NCBI RefSeq assembly: GCF_022012435.1
Contig: NZ_JAKLUA010000009.1
Coordinates: 62,001-126,000, forward strand
Source of the DNA: Bradyrhizobium zhengyangense
Lineage (GTDB): Bacteria; Pseudomonadota; Alphaproteobacteria; Rhizobiales; Xanthobacteraceae
DNA length: 64,000 nt
Direction of reading: 5' to 3'
The position numbers were made by a program, and so were the translations under genes. Positions 52,519-60,936 of this stretch are shown piece by piece. Position 1 is the stretch's first letter, and each line of letters starts with the position of its first letter. The notes beneath the pieces are model-generated. The model was not told where the DNA came from, did no database searches, and saw only the letters and a program-made list of their open reading frames with translations.

Positions 52519-53253
52519 TTAATGCTCAGCTGATTCGGCGACGAACGCCGCCAGCTCGGGCGTCGCAGGCATCCGCAGGATGTCCGACGATCCCATTTCG
52601 TGCACCTTGCCATCGCGCATATAAATGACGCGGTCCGCCACCTTGCGGGCAAAGGCCATTTCATGGGTCACCAGGATCATGGTCATGCCGTCGGCCGCGA
52701 GCTGCTCCATGACACGCAACACTTCTCCCGTAAGCTGCGGGTCGAGCGCTGAAGTCACTTCATCGAACAGCATCAACTTAGGCTCCATGGCAAGGCTGCG
52801 GGCAATGGCTACGCGCTGCTGTTGCCCGCCGGAAAGCTGTTCCGGATAGCAGTCCATCTTCTCCCGCAGCCCCACTTTGGCGATCACAGTATCCGCAATT
52901 TCGCGGGCCTGCCGCTGCTTCATGCCTTTTACCATGCGCGGGGCCAACATGATATTTTCGGCCACGGTCAGGTGCGGGAAGAGGTTATAGCTTTGAAAAA
53001 CGATTCCGACATCGCGTCTCAAAGACTTCAAGTCGATGTCGTCATCATGGAGCTCGTGGCCGCAGATCAGCATCGAGCCGCCTTGGATGGTCTCCAGGCG
53101 ATCCATGCAACGTAGCGCCGTGCTCTTGCCCGATCCGCTCTGGCCGATGATAGCGGCGACTTCGCCCCTGTTCACCTCAAAGGTGACACCTTTAAGGACT
53201 TCCAGCTCGCCAAAGCTCTTGCGCACGTCCTTTAATTCAACGATTGGCGACAT
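52519..53253 (-). CDS. Polar amino acid-type ABC transporter ATPase
   Basis: A 244-residue ATPase of the HisP/GlnQ group. It has Walker A GQSGSGKST (about 36-44), Q-loop VFQSYNLFPHLTVAEN, signature QLSGGQQQRVAIARSLA (about 138-154), Walker B MLFDEVTSALDP and H-loop VTHEMAFARKVADRV. ATG 53253 follows AAAGGA. It overlaps the upstream permease gene by 17 bases and forms an importer with two permeases and a binding protein. Confidence 0.93.
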   Translation of the reverse strand: MSPIVELKDVRKSFGELEVLKGVTFEVNRGEVAAIIGQSGSGKSTALRCMDRLETIQGGSMLICGHELHDDDIDLKSLRRDVGIVFQSYNLFPHLTVAENIMLAPRMVKGMKQRQAREIADTVIAKVGLREKMDCYPEQLSGGQQQRVAIARSLAMEPKLMLFDEVTSALDPQLTGEVLRVMEQLAADGMTMILVTHEMAFARKVADRVIYMRDGKVHEMGSSDILRMPATPELAAFVAESAEH

Positions 53254-53884
53254 TGAGTTTCCTTTCGAGGGCTCTGCTTTGAACCGACAGCGGATAGCAG
53301 ATCGCAAAGTACATCAGGGCAGCGATGCCGAAGTAGAGAAACGGCTCAAATGTTGCGTTGTTGATGATCTTTGCGTTGTAGGAGAGCTCGGCGTATCCGA
53401 CCACAAGTGAGGCGATCGATGTGTTCTTGACGATCTGGACCAAGAAGCCGACTGTCGGTGGAATGGCAATGCGCAGAGCTTGCGGCAGGATGACAGCCCT
53501 CATGCGCTGCCAGCGCGTCAGGCCGAGGCACTCTGCGGCTTCCCATTGCGGCTTCGCCACCGCCTGAATGCAGCCGCGCCAGATCTCGCCCAGATAGGCG
53601 CTGCTGTAAAGTGTGAGCGCGAAGGTCGCTGCCGTCAGCGGAGATAAGGAGTCGTAGCCCAAAATGCTCGGCCCGTAAAAGCACAGACCCATGAGGACGA
53701 GCAACGGAAGTCCCTGCATGATCTCGATATAGGCCGCCGCCCCGCGCGAAATCGCCCAATTCCGCGAGATGCGTGCCAGAGCGACGATGAAGCCGGCGAT
53801 GCCGCCAAACAGGAAAGTTAACAGGCTCAATACGACCGTCGCCCATAGCCCCTGGAGCAACGAGAGAATGTAGGCGCTATTCAT
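53237..53884 (-). CDS. Polar amino acid-type ABC transporter permease (first in ATPase overlap)
   Basis: A 215-residue inner-membrane subunit of the HisM/HisQ family. It begins NSAYILSLLQGLWATVVLSL and has about five helices. The EAA loop for ATPase contact is AECLGLTRWQRMRAVILPQALRIA near 115-138. The C-terminal segment SLVVGYAELSYNAKII is typical of glutamine/histidine permeases. It starts 15 bases after the preceding permease stop. The two permeases form the channel. Confidence 0.92.
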   Translation of the reverse strand: MNSAYILSLLQGLWATVVLSLLTFLFGGIAGFIVALARISRNWAISRGAAAYIEIMQGLPLLVLMGLCFYGPSILGYDSLSPLTAATFALTLYSSAYLGEIWRGCIQAVAKPQWEAAECLGLTRWQRMRAVILPQALRIAIPPTVGFLVQIVKNTSIASLVVGYAELSYNAKIINNATFEPFLYFGIAALMYFAICYPLSVQSRALERKLNVANR

Positions 53885-53899
53885 CTGCTATCTCCATGC

Positions 53900-54583
53900 T
53901 CACAGCGGGGTTCCGAGCTTGCGGCGGCGAGGAAACATCGCAAGCCCGAGGAGAGCAAAACCCCCACGTACCAGTATGGCGAGACCTAGATAGATGCCGC
54001 CGAGCACGACGAAGATTTCGAAATTGCGATAAGTCTCGCTCTGGATACGGTTAGAGATCCCGAATAGCTCCTCAACGCCAACCGAGGACACGATGCTCGA
54101 GGCCAGCATCAACAGAACATACTGGCTCGACAGCGCCGGATAGACGCGCTCCAGCGCTGGCCGAATAATCACATGCAGATAGGTTTGGGTGCGCGACAGT
54201 CCAAGGCAGGTCGCCGCCTCAAGCTGGCCGCGATGGATCGATTCAATGCCCGCACGCACGATCTCAGTCGTATAAGCTCCGATATTGACCGTCAGCGCGA
54301 TGGTCGCACCAACCAGGATGGGCAACCGAATTCCCATGCTCGCAATGCCAAAGATTAGGAAGTAGCACTGCACGAGCAGCGGCGTATTGCGGATGAACTC
54401 CACATACAAGGAGACGATCCAACGGGCCCAGGTTGGCCCGCCGGTCCGGACCACGGCGCAGGCACCACCTAAAAGGATGCCGAACACCGTGCAGAATAAA
54501 GTGAGCCGTAGCGTCGTCCAGATACCCTCCAACAGGAGCGGCCAATAAGCCAGCACGGCTGCGAAGTCGAAATTGTAAGTCAT
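53900..54583 (-). CDS. Polar amino acid-type ABC transporter permease (second)
   Basis: A 227-residue partner permease. It has FAAVLAYWPLLLEGIWTTLRLT at the start, then helices with FIRNTPLLVQCYFLIFGIAS. The EAA loop is in AATCLGLSRTQTYLHVIIRP (about 130-149), and SSIVSSVGVEELFGISNRIQ is near the end. It lies between the binding-protein gene (34-base gap) and the other permease. Confidence 0.92.
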   Translation of the reverse strand: MTYNFDFAAVLAYWPLLLEGIWTTLRLTLFCTVFGILLGGACAVVRTGGPTWARWIVSLYVEFIRNTPLLVQCYFLIFGIASMGIRLPILVGATIALTVNIGAYTTEIVRAGIESIHRGQLEAATCLGLSRTQTYLHVIIRPALERVYPALSSQYVLLMLASSIVSSVGVEELFGISNRIQSETYRNFEIFVVLGGIYLGLAILVRGGFALLGLAMFPRRRKLGTPL

Positions 54584-54617
54584 AGGACTTTGCTCGTTTC
54601 AAGGGCCGTAGGCCATG

Positions 54618-55415
54618 TCATTGAGACGCGGCGATGACTTCCTGGGGCAGGTCGGCGCCCTGAAACTTCTTGAAGATCGCTTGGAGTTTTCCGTTGGCGA
54701 TGTTCTTCTTCACCCAGCTGTCGACCCATTCCTTCAGATCCGTATCCTCCTTACGCATGCCAACACCCATAGGCGCGGTCCGAAGCGGCAGCTTCAGCTC
54801 AAGCTCTTTGGCCGGGTTCTTCTTATTGATCAGGTCGACAAGGGTCGGCACCTGCGCGACCAAGTCAAGCTGGTTGGACACGACCGCCGTCATGGTCGTT
54901 GCTTCATCCTCAAAGCGCACGATTTCCGCATCTCGCGGGGCCGCCGCAGTCACATCCGCATCGTTCGTCGTGCCGCGCGTGACGGCAATGCGCTTTCCCG
55001 ACAAATCAGCGAACGTCTTGATCTGCATGCTCTTCGGTGCTGCCACATAGGACGTCGCTCCAGAATATGGCAGCGAGAACGCGATCAGCTTCTTGCGCTC
55101 ATCAGTGATCGACAAGGCCGAAAGGACTGCGTCTGCGCGATGCGACATCAGGAAAGGAATGCGATTGGCGCTGTTCGTCCCCACGATCTCCATCTTCACG
55201 CCGAGATCGGCAGCCAAGAGCTTAGCTGTTTCGACTTCCGAGCCAGTGGGATTGAGGTCTTCGTCCTTGAATGCCCAGGGAGGGACACTGAGATCGACGG
55301 CGATGCGAATGATACCCGCGGACTTGATCTTCTCAAGCGTCCCGGCTGTCGCTGTTTGCCCCAAGAGGGCCAGCGAGACAACAGCAGCTGTCAAAACTCT
55401 AGCAAGAGTCTTCAT
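54618..55415 (-). CDS. ABC transporter substrate-binding protein (polar amino acid type)
   Basis: A 265-residue periplasmic binding protein. The signal peptide is KTLARVLTAAVVSLALLGQT (cleavage near 25). The type II fold reads KSAGIIRIAVDLSVPPWAFK, VGTNSANRIPFLMSHRADAV, and SGKRIAVTRGTTNDADV. The third loop has the SxRxxxx pattern of polar amino-acid binders in modified form. ATG 55415 has GGGAGGAT upstream; the longer frame to 55436 is less likely. It opens the four-gene importer set, and the ligand is not determined. Confidence 0.92.
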   Translation of the reverse strand: MKTLARVLTAAVVSLALLGQTATAGTLEKIKSAGIIRIAVDLSVPPWAFKDEDLNPTGSEVETAKLLAADLGVKMEIVGTNSANRIPFLMSHRADAVLSALSITDERKKLIAFSLPYSGATSYVAAPKSMQIKTFADLSGKRIAVTRGTTNDADVTAAAPRDAEIVRFEDEATTMTAVVSNQLDLVAQVPTLVDLINKKNPAKELELKLPLRTAPMGVGMRKEDTDLKEWVDSWVKKNIANGKLQAIFKKFQGADLPQEVIAASQ

Positions 55416-55769
55416 TTTCAATCCTCCCGATGGCAATTGACTGTTCGAATTAGAGCTACGCCCAGATTTTCGGCTAGAAGAGGTCGATTCGGACTCGGTA
55501 TTCGGAGCGCATCCGCTTCCGCCCCGGCGTTATTCTCGTCGCGGCGGTGCCAGGCAGAGCGACCACTCAGGGAGCAGGCGGCGATCGATTCCTTTGGCCC
55601 GACCGCCTCGATGGCGTTCGCAAGTGTCTCCTCCAGAGTGCCAAGTATTGTTGTTATGATTGCGCGAAACGTTAGCGAGCGCGGCTTTCAACGTGAAGCC
55701 CGTCTTTCATTGTCCGCGAGAGATCGTCTCACTTCGTGAGACTGTCGCCGTTAGTGAGCGGTCTGATGC
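55416..55769 (-). other. Intergenic region upstream of the importer
   Basis: These 354 bases lie between the AroE-like 3' end and the binding-protein start and must hold the importer promoter. I see no clear operator or gene in them. Confidence 0.4.
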
Positions 55770-56564
55770 TCAATGACCAGAGGTCATGAAGGAGAACAGA
55801 AGCGCGATCTGTCCATCCAGCATGTGCGTGCCGTCTCGCGTGGCGCAGCCAATCTTGGCTGCCTCCGACAGGAGCCTTGTCGGGACCGGATCGGTGATAA
55901 CGTCGGCAACGATCATGTGCGGCGCAAGTTGAGCGGGATCGACTGGTAGCGGGTCGCCGTCCCGCAAGCCTGCCGACGTCGCATTGACGACAATATCGCA
56001 ATCGCGAGGAACGGCAGTATCGATGGAGACCTTGCCTGGATATGCCTTACTAAGCCTGTCAAACAGGCTGTTCTGGTTTGACGCGTCGAGGTCGTGGAAG
56101 GTCAACCGGCGGGCGCCTTCTTCGAGCATGGAGACGCCGATCGAGGAGCCTGCACCGCCCGCGCCGACCATGAACACGTTTTTGCCGGCGATGGCATGGC
56201 CCGCCTTCTTCAATCCGGCAGTCAGACCGGCACCGTCGAAATTGTCGCCGAGCCAGCGGCCGTCCTGTTCTCGTCGCATGGCGTTGATCGCCCCGAGGAC
56301 CTTGGCGCGATCAGACAGGCGGTCGCAATGCGCGATCGCCCCGAATTTGTGTGGCAGCGTGATAAGAATACTGTCGATGTTGAGCATTGCTTTGAGGGCC
56401 GCCAGAGCCGTGTCAAGATTGCCTCTCTCGACCTGCAGCGGCACCAGCACACCGTCATATCCGGCATCCTCCATTCGCTTGGTCAGCCAGCCCGGTGCCA
56501 GCACCTGCGAAATAGGCGAGCCTATTAGCGCATGAACGCGTGTCTTTCCGGTCAGTGAGGTCAT
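55770..56564 (-). CDS. Shikimate-dehydrogenase-like NAD(P) oxidoreductase with altered substrate site
   Basis: A 264-residue AroE-fold protein. The C-terminal Rossmann domain shows VFMVGAGGAGSSIGVSMLEE (about 128-147) and NATSAGL. The catalytic-domain Lys is in ITLPHKFGA (about 70) and the Asp in GDNFDGAGL. However, the SxS motif that binds shikimate carboxylate (HSLSP in true AroE) reads QVLAP here (GSPISQVLAP), and the NVT before the Lys is LIT. Shikimate is therefore an unlikely substrate. It belongs to a group of SDH-like dehydrogenases found in catabolic operons. It is the last gene of the operon headed by IclR and follows the SnoaL gene by 17 bases. Confidence 0.82.
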   Translation of the reverse strand: MTSLTGKTRVHALIGSPISQVLAPGWLTKRMEDAGYDGVLVPLQVERGNLDTALAALKAMLNIDSILITLPHKFGAIAHCDRLSDRAKVLGAINAMRREQDGRWLGDNFDGAGLTAGLKKAGHAIAGKNVFMVGAGGAGSSIGVSMLEEGARRLTFHDLDASNQNSLFDRLSKAYPGKVSIDTAVPRDCDIVVNATSAGLRDGDPLPVDPAQLAPHMIVADVITDPVPTRLLSEAAKIGCATRDGTHMLDGQIALLFSFMTSGH

Positions 56565-56581
56565 GAACAGGCCCGGGCGCT

Positions 56582-57055
56582 TCAGGACAATTTGGGCGGA
56601 GGCGAGGGCGGCGCCATGGCATAGCCCCTGGCCTCATAGTCGAAGTCATGCAGCTTGTTGACTGTCTCGGCCTTGTTGACGGGAGAGGCATAGTAGGCCC
56701 GGATCTCGGCAATCCGTGTGACGTCGTCGTTGAAGACGTACCATTCATCGCCGCGCAGCACCTCACCAAGGGCCGTCTTCCAATGGGTCCATTCGATCAC
56801 CGCTTCGTGGCCGTCCGAGCTGGCCAGAACCTTCTCAATGGTCCAGCGCGATCCCATCGTTTTGACACACCAGACCCAGCCGTCGGCTATTGCCTGAGCG
56901 CCGCGCCAGGGCGCACCAGGCAGGCCGGGTGGGAAATAGTGGACAGCATTGCTCGTGAAGCAGTCCAGCAGCGCCTGGTGATCGGCATCGTTGCAGGCTT
57001 GAAAGTATCGGCGGATCAAGGCCTCCGCCTGCGCGGCTTTCGTGAGCGCACCCAT
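56582..57055 (-). CDS. SnoaL-like (NTF2-fold) protein of the hydroxy-acid operon
   Basis: A 157-residue NTF2-fold domain. It has AEALIRRYFQACNDADHQAL (about 10-29), LLDCFTSNAVHYFPPGLPGA (about 27-46), VIEWTHWKTALGEVLRGDEW and a C-terminal strand RIAEIRAYYASP. Such proteins isomerise or dehydrate small ring or keto compounds, or simply bind them. ATG 57055 has GGAG 8 bases upstream and follows the RraA stop by 4 bases, so they are coupled. Its presence with RraA and AroE-like enzymes suggests it acts on a pathway intermediate. Confidence 0.8.
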   Translation of the reverse strand: MGALTKAAQAEALIRRYFQACNDADHQALLDCFTSNAVHYFPPGLPGAPWRGAQAIADGWVWCVKTMGSRWTIEKVLASSDGHEAVIEWTHWKTALGEVLRGDEWYVFNDDVTRIAEIRAYYASPVNKAETVNKLHDFDYEARGYAMAPPSPPPKLS

Positions 57056-57059
57056 CGCT

Positions 57060-57788
57060 TTACTCCGCCGCTCGCCGGGCTCGCCATTCCGCGTATTCCT
57101 TCAGCGTTGCCTCGTTCGGCGGGTAGGTGCCCCAAAGAGGCGCGCCAGCATCGATCTTGGTGAATAGAAATCTCTCGCGCAGCTCCTGCTCATGAGACTC
57201 CTCCGCCACCTCCTCGGCGATGGCACGTGGGATGACGACGACGCCATCGCTGTCCCCGACGATGATGTCGCCGGGGTAAACGGCAACATCGGCGCAGCCG
57301 ATTGGCAATTGCATGTCAACCGCGCGATGATAGGCAGGGCGCGTCGAGGCCGTGTTGGCCCTGCAGTAAGCGGGAAACGCCATTTTTGAGATTTCTGTCC
57401 CGTCGCGGAATGCGCCGTCGGTAATGGCTGCCGCAACGCCCTTGCGCATCATGCGCGTCATCAACATGTTGCCGGCCGATGCGGCACGCGGGTCGTTGCG
57501 GCTGTCGATCATCAGGACTTGGCCTGCACCAATCGCCTCCACGGCCTCCCACTGCATATTGTCCTCACCCCGCTTGCGGAGATCAGAAAGATCCCAGTCC
57601 TTGTCTTCCCGCGAGGGAATGAAGCGCAAGGTGAAAGCCTCCCCGGCAAACGCACCAGCGCTCGGATTGAGCGGCGTGATCCCAACCAGGAATTGCTGAC
57701 GATAGTTGCGCTTGAAGAGCTGCGTGGTCAGCGTCGCTGTCGAGCAGGCCTTCAGCTTTTCGAGGGTTTGGGAAGCAATCGGAGCCAT
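57060..57788 (-). CDS. RraA-family protein (aldolase/decarboxylase-like)
   Basis: A 242-residue RraA-fold protein of the longer group, often annotated as ribonuclease activity regulator. Motifs are CSTATLTTQLFKRNYRQQFL (about 15-34), AFTLRFIPSRED (about 51-62), ASAGNMLMTRMMRKGVAAAI then TDGAFRD (about 104-130; the G-x20-RD site), and PGDIIVGDSDGVVVIPRAIA. ATG 57788 follows GGAGGTAGATACGC. The pattern supports a divalent-metal enzyme that cleaves or decarboxylates a hydroxy-oxo acid. It is separated from the upstream dehydratase gene by 138 bases, so an internal promoter is possible. Confidence 0.84.
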   Translation of the reverse strand: MAPIASQTLEKLKACSTATLTTQLFKRNYRQQFLVGITPLNPSAGAFAGEAFTLRFIPSREDKDWDLSDLRKRGEDNMQWEAVEAIGAGQVLMIDSRNDPRAASAGNMLMTRMMRKGVAAAITDGAFRDGTEISKMAFPAYCRANTASTRPAYHRAVDMQLPIGCADVAVYPGDIIVGDSDGVVVIPRAIAEEVAEESHEQELRERFLFTKIDAGAPLWGTYPPNEATLKEYAEWRARRAAE

Positions 57789-57926
57789 GCGTATCTACCT
57801 CCAAGAACGGAATCTAAACCAGCGCAAGCAGTGCAATGCTTGCCTTCAGGCATCACCATAGCGGCAGCAGTGCTCGGCGGAAGGCCTATCAAGCTCGCAG
57901 CGAGTGCGCCGTCTCACATGTTGAGA

Positions 57927-59033
57927 TCAGGTGCGGGGAGCGTAGCGCTTGAGGACATCGAGATCTGGTTCAAAGCCGATGCCGATGCGATCAGATGCGC
58001 TGACAACCCCCTTCACCGGCTTCGGTGTGCTCGCGAGCCACACTTCAGGGTCGACGAACAGGAACTCGATCAGCGTCTTCTCCTGCATCAAAGGCAGCAT
58101 CGCCAGGGTCGCAAGATATCCCGGCCCGAAGTAAGGCGTATGTGGCATGACGCTCTTACCGTGTCGCTCGCATGCGGCCAAGATCTTGACGAATTCGGAG
58201 ATCCCGCCGACTTTTGTCATACTCGGCTGTGGATAGGTAACAGCGTTGATGATCCGCATGAAATCAAAGGCCGTGCTGGCGTTCTCACCGCTGCCAACGG
58301 GGATTGCGGCCTTCTCAATCTCCTCCATACTCTTGTAGTCGTCGGGCGGGAATACCGGCTCCTCCACCCACAAGGTGTTGCAGGCGCGGAACGTTTCTCG
58401 CAAAGCGATCGTCTCCTGCATGGACCAGGCGCAATTGGCGTCAACCATCAGCGCGACACCGGGCCCGATGACCTCGCGCGCGTGCCTGATTACATCCGGG
58501 GCGATCTCGTGAAGCTTGATGTGCCGGTAGCCGCGCTCGAGCGCCCGCTTGCATTGCTCAGCGACGAGGTCCTTGTCGCCATACCTGACGAGGCTCGCAT
58601 AGGCCGGCCGGTGCGTCGGCGCATTCGCCCGGAAAAGCCGCCATAGCGGCACGCCCTGCCGTTTCGCCTTCAAGTCCCACAGCGCGATGTCGACCCCTGA
58701 CAGCGCGAACATGGTTATGCCGTAGCGTCCAAAGAGATGAAGTTTCTTTTGCACCTCCAGGTTCCAGGCAGCGATATCGTCGATGGCTGCCTCGGTCACA
58801 AACGGCGCGATCATGTGATCGACGGCCGCGCGCACCGCCTCCAAGCAGAAATAGGCAAAGGCATCGCCCCAGCCGACATGCCCATCCTCATCTTCGATAC
58901 GAATCAGCACCATGTCGAGGCGATGCCAGCGGGACGGCGTGCCGCCCGTGCCCGGGCCGCCATCGGCGAACGGAATGCGCACCGGAAAGGTTTGCAGTGA
59001 GATGATCTTGGGTACGGTGTTGCTTTGGGGCAT
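57927..59033 (-). CDS. Enolase-superfamily dehydratase/racemase (mandelate racemase-like)
   Basis: A 368-residue enolase-superfamily member. The N-terminal cap includes GGPGTGGTPSRWHRLDMVLI. The barrel has metal ligands in LMVDANCAW (Asp, about 200), LWVEEPVFPPDD (Glu, about 225) and VGSGENAS (Glu, about 249). A catalytic His is in MPHTPYFGPGYLA (about 300). On the second strand the usual KxK pair reads KLH (HIKLHE, about 172-177), so one base-catalyst position differs. ATG 59033 is used; TTG 59054 overlaps the IclR stop by 4 bases and is an alternative. It would dehydrate or epimerise a sugar-acid or hydroxy-acid. It is directly downstream of the IclR fusion gene. Confidence 0.86.
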   Translation of the reverse strand: MPQSNTVPKIISLQTFPVRIPFADGGPGTGGTPSRWHRLDMVLIRIEDEDGHVGWGDAFAYFCLEAVRAAVDHMIAPFVTEAAIDDIAAWNLEVQKKLHLFGRYGITMFALSGVDIALWDLKAKRQGVPLWRLFRANAPTHRPAYASLVRYGDKDLVAEQCKRALERGYRHIKLHEIAPDVIRHAREVIGPGVALMVDANCAWSMQETIALRETFRACNTLWVEEPVFPPDDYKSMEEIEKAAIPVGSGENASTAFDFMRIINAVTYPQPSMTKVGGISEFVKILAACERHGKSVMPHTPYFGPGYLATLAMLPLMQEKTLIEFLFVDPEVWLASTPKPVKGVVSASDRIGIGFEPDLDVLKRYAPRT

Positions 59034-59050
59034 AATGCGAGTGGCCTGGG

Positions 59051-60703
59051 TCAAAGCCTTGCGACTGGATCGGCGAGGCCGCGCTCGCCGACATCGATCG
59101 ACAGGAGGTGTCCCGAAAGAGGAGCATTGGCGAGGCTTTCGCGCGACAGGCCGGTGCGGGCACTGGTCACGAAGAGCTCGGACAGGGAGGCTCCTCCAAA
59201 CGCGATACCGGTTGGTCTTGGCACGGGGAGGGCGACGGTTCGCTCAATCTCTCCGCTCTCATTAAGCTTCACGACGCTCCAGCCGTCCGACAATCCAACC
59301 CATGGGTTAAATTGCTCGTCGACGGCGAGGGCGCAAGGAGCGCCCGCGACCTTCGGAATATCGGCGAATTTTCGCTTTCGCGCCGCCTTTCGCTCAAGCA
59401 GATAGACGCATTGACGCGATGGCTCCGTCGCGAACAGGCCGGCATCACCGCAAAAGGCGATGTCGCTCACCTGGCCTTGCACTTCGAACACCGGTTCCAT
59501 CCCCGATTGCCGTCGCCACGGTCCAACCAGGCTTATGTTGGCCTCGGCGCTGTAGGCTGCTGCCCAGATCTCACCAGCCTCCGAGACGCGCAGCACTTTG
59601 AAGGAAATACCCGGCTTTCCTTCAATGCGCTCCTGGCCGCCCGATAAATTGTCGATCACGATGTCATGGCCAACTGAATAGGCGACGCCGCCCTCGACAA
59701 GGCACAGCGAGTTGATGCCCTCAGAGAGCGCCTGCAGCGAGACGGTGAAGGGATGCCCGCCGTCGGCGCGGATAGCAGGCGCCAACAGGTCGGCCCAAAC
59801 CAAGTTCTGCGCGCGCGCATCCCAGCGCGGCGCCGCGCCCACAAAGGCTGTGCTCTTCGTCCAGACCTTGTAATTTCCCGGATCATGCCGAGCGCTCTTG
59901 ATGGCAGGTGCGAGCAGGCTCGAAATCCGTCTTGCGACATCAACGAGCTCTTGCCCTAATCGTTCGGCGCGCTCGGCGGTGATGCGAAAAGTCGGGCCGG
60001 CCACGCTGATGGCCGCAAGCGGTTTGCCGGCGGGATCGAGAATAGCCGTTCCGACGCAGCGGGTGCCGAGAACTATCTCTTCGTCATCGATCGCATAGCC
60101 GCGCGCACGGACGATGGCCAGATGTGCCTTCAACTGCTCGCCGTCACAAATCGTCTTCTCGGTAAACTTGGCAAGCCCGTCGCGGACCACCAAGTCGAGT
60201 TGCGCGTCGGAGAGATGAGCGAGGATCGCCTTGCCCTGGCTTGTGCAATGCATCGGTTTAAGCGCGCCGAGCCTCGCATTGGATCGCTCGGAATGTGCGC
60301 TCTCGAAGCGGCCGAGCGAGAGCACGTGGTGACCGTCTTGAACCGCGAGATAGGCGGTCTCACCGGTCAAATCGCGTAAGCGCCTCAACTCTACGGACGC
60401 AATTGACGCAAGGTCAGACGACGACCAAGCATTCTGTGCAAGATCGAGAAAGTTGAAACCAAGCGTGTAGGCCTGGGTGCGCGGATCTGCCCGGATCAGT
60501 CCACGCGAGATCAGCGCCGCAAGGATGCGATACAGGGTCGCCCTGGGGATGCCCGTCTGGTCCGCAAGACGCGCCTGGTCGAGGACGCCGGGTGATCTGC
60601 CGATCAGCTCGAGAATATCGCAGGCCTTTCCCAGAAGCGCCGTCCCGGCGACATTCTTAGGATGGATCAGCTCCGGCGACCACTCGACTTCGTGTTCAGA
60701 CAT
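59051..60703 (-). CDS. IclR regulator fused to an SMP-30/gluconolactonase-like propeller
   Basis: A 550-residue fusion. The IclR part has a winged helix (about 22-80; TGIPRATLYRILAALISRGL) and effector domain (about 95-260; PMHCTSQGKAILAHLSD and GYAIDDEEIVLGTRCVGTAI). A six-bladed SMP-30-like propeller follows (about 270-550): VGAAPRWDARAQNLVWAD (about 293-310), CALAVDEQFNPWVGLSDGWS and PTGIAFGGASLSELFVTSAR. The first metal ligand Glu in the usual GEGPxW reads Ala here (GAAPRW), so the propeller is probably a ligand sensor and not a lactonase. It leads the operon, with its stop overlapping the next gene's possible TTG start, so it is cotranscribed with its targets. Confidence 0.9.
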   Translation of the reverse strand: MSEHEVEWSPELIHPKNVAGTALLGKACDILELIGRSPGVLDQARLADQTGIPRATLYRILAALISRGLIRADPRTQAYTLGFNFLDLAQNAWSSSDLASIASVELRRLRDLTGETAYLAVQDGHHVLSLGRFESAHSERSNARLGALKPMHCTSQGKAILAHLSDAQLDLVVRDGLAKFTEKTICDGEQLKAHLAIVRARGYAIDDEEIVLGTRCVGTAILDPAGKPLAAISVAGPTFRITAERAERLGQELVDVARRISSLLAPAIKSARHDPGNYKVWTKSTAFVGAAPRWDARAQNLVWADLLAPAIRADGGHPFTVSLQALSEGINSLCLVEGGVAYSVGHDIVIDNLSGGQERIEGKPGISFKVLRVSEAGEIWAAAYSAEANISLVGPWRRQSGMEPVFEVQGQVSDIAFCGDAGLFATEPSRQCVYLLERKAARKRKFADIPKVAGAPCALAVDEQFNPWVGLSDGWSVVKLNESGEIERTVALPVPRPTGIAFGGASLSELFVTSARTGLSRESLANAPLSGHLLSIDVGERGLADPVARL

Positions 60704-60893
60704 GGCCCAATTTTAGGTTCACGAGACGAGACCATCCAGCCTGTCGCAGGCTTGGTGCGCCTCATCCAGCCGGGTTGCCCACATGGTGAGACCCGGAGGG
60801 GCAGATTCCGAGCCAGTGAAGCGAGGGGTTATGTGCTTGGTTTCAAAAAGGCATTTGTCTTGTGGGAACGTCGCATTGATATAACTCCTTGTG

Positions 60894-60920
60894 CAAAATC
60901 TTGACACTTGCAAGGTTTTG
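60894..60920. promoter_or_regulatory. Inverted repeat before abiEi
   Basis: CAAAATCTTG (60894-60903) and CAAGGTTTTG (60911-60920) form a 10-base inverted repeat with one mismatch and a 7-base spacer, just upstream of the AbiEi start. AbiEi antitoxins are known to repress their own promoter by binding inverted repeats, so this is a likely autoregulatory site. Confidence 0.6.
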
Positions 60921-60936
60921 TATCATGCGGGTTTCC

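Noticed and set aside
55770..56564. Housekeeping shikimate dehydrogenase
   Set aside because: The SxS shikimate-binding motif is replaced and the gene sits in a catabolic operon, so I do not assign aroE.
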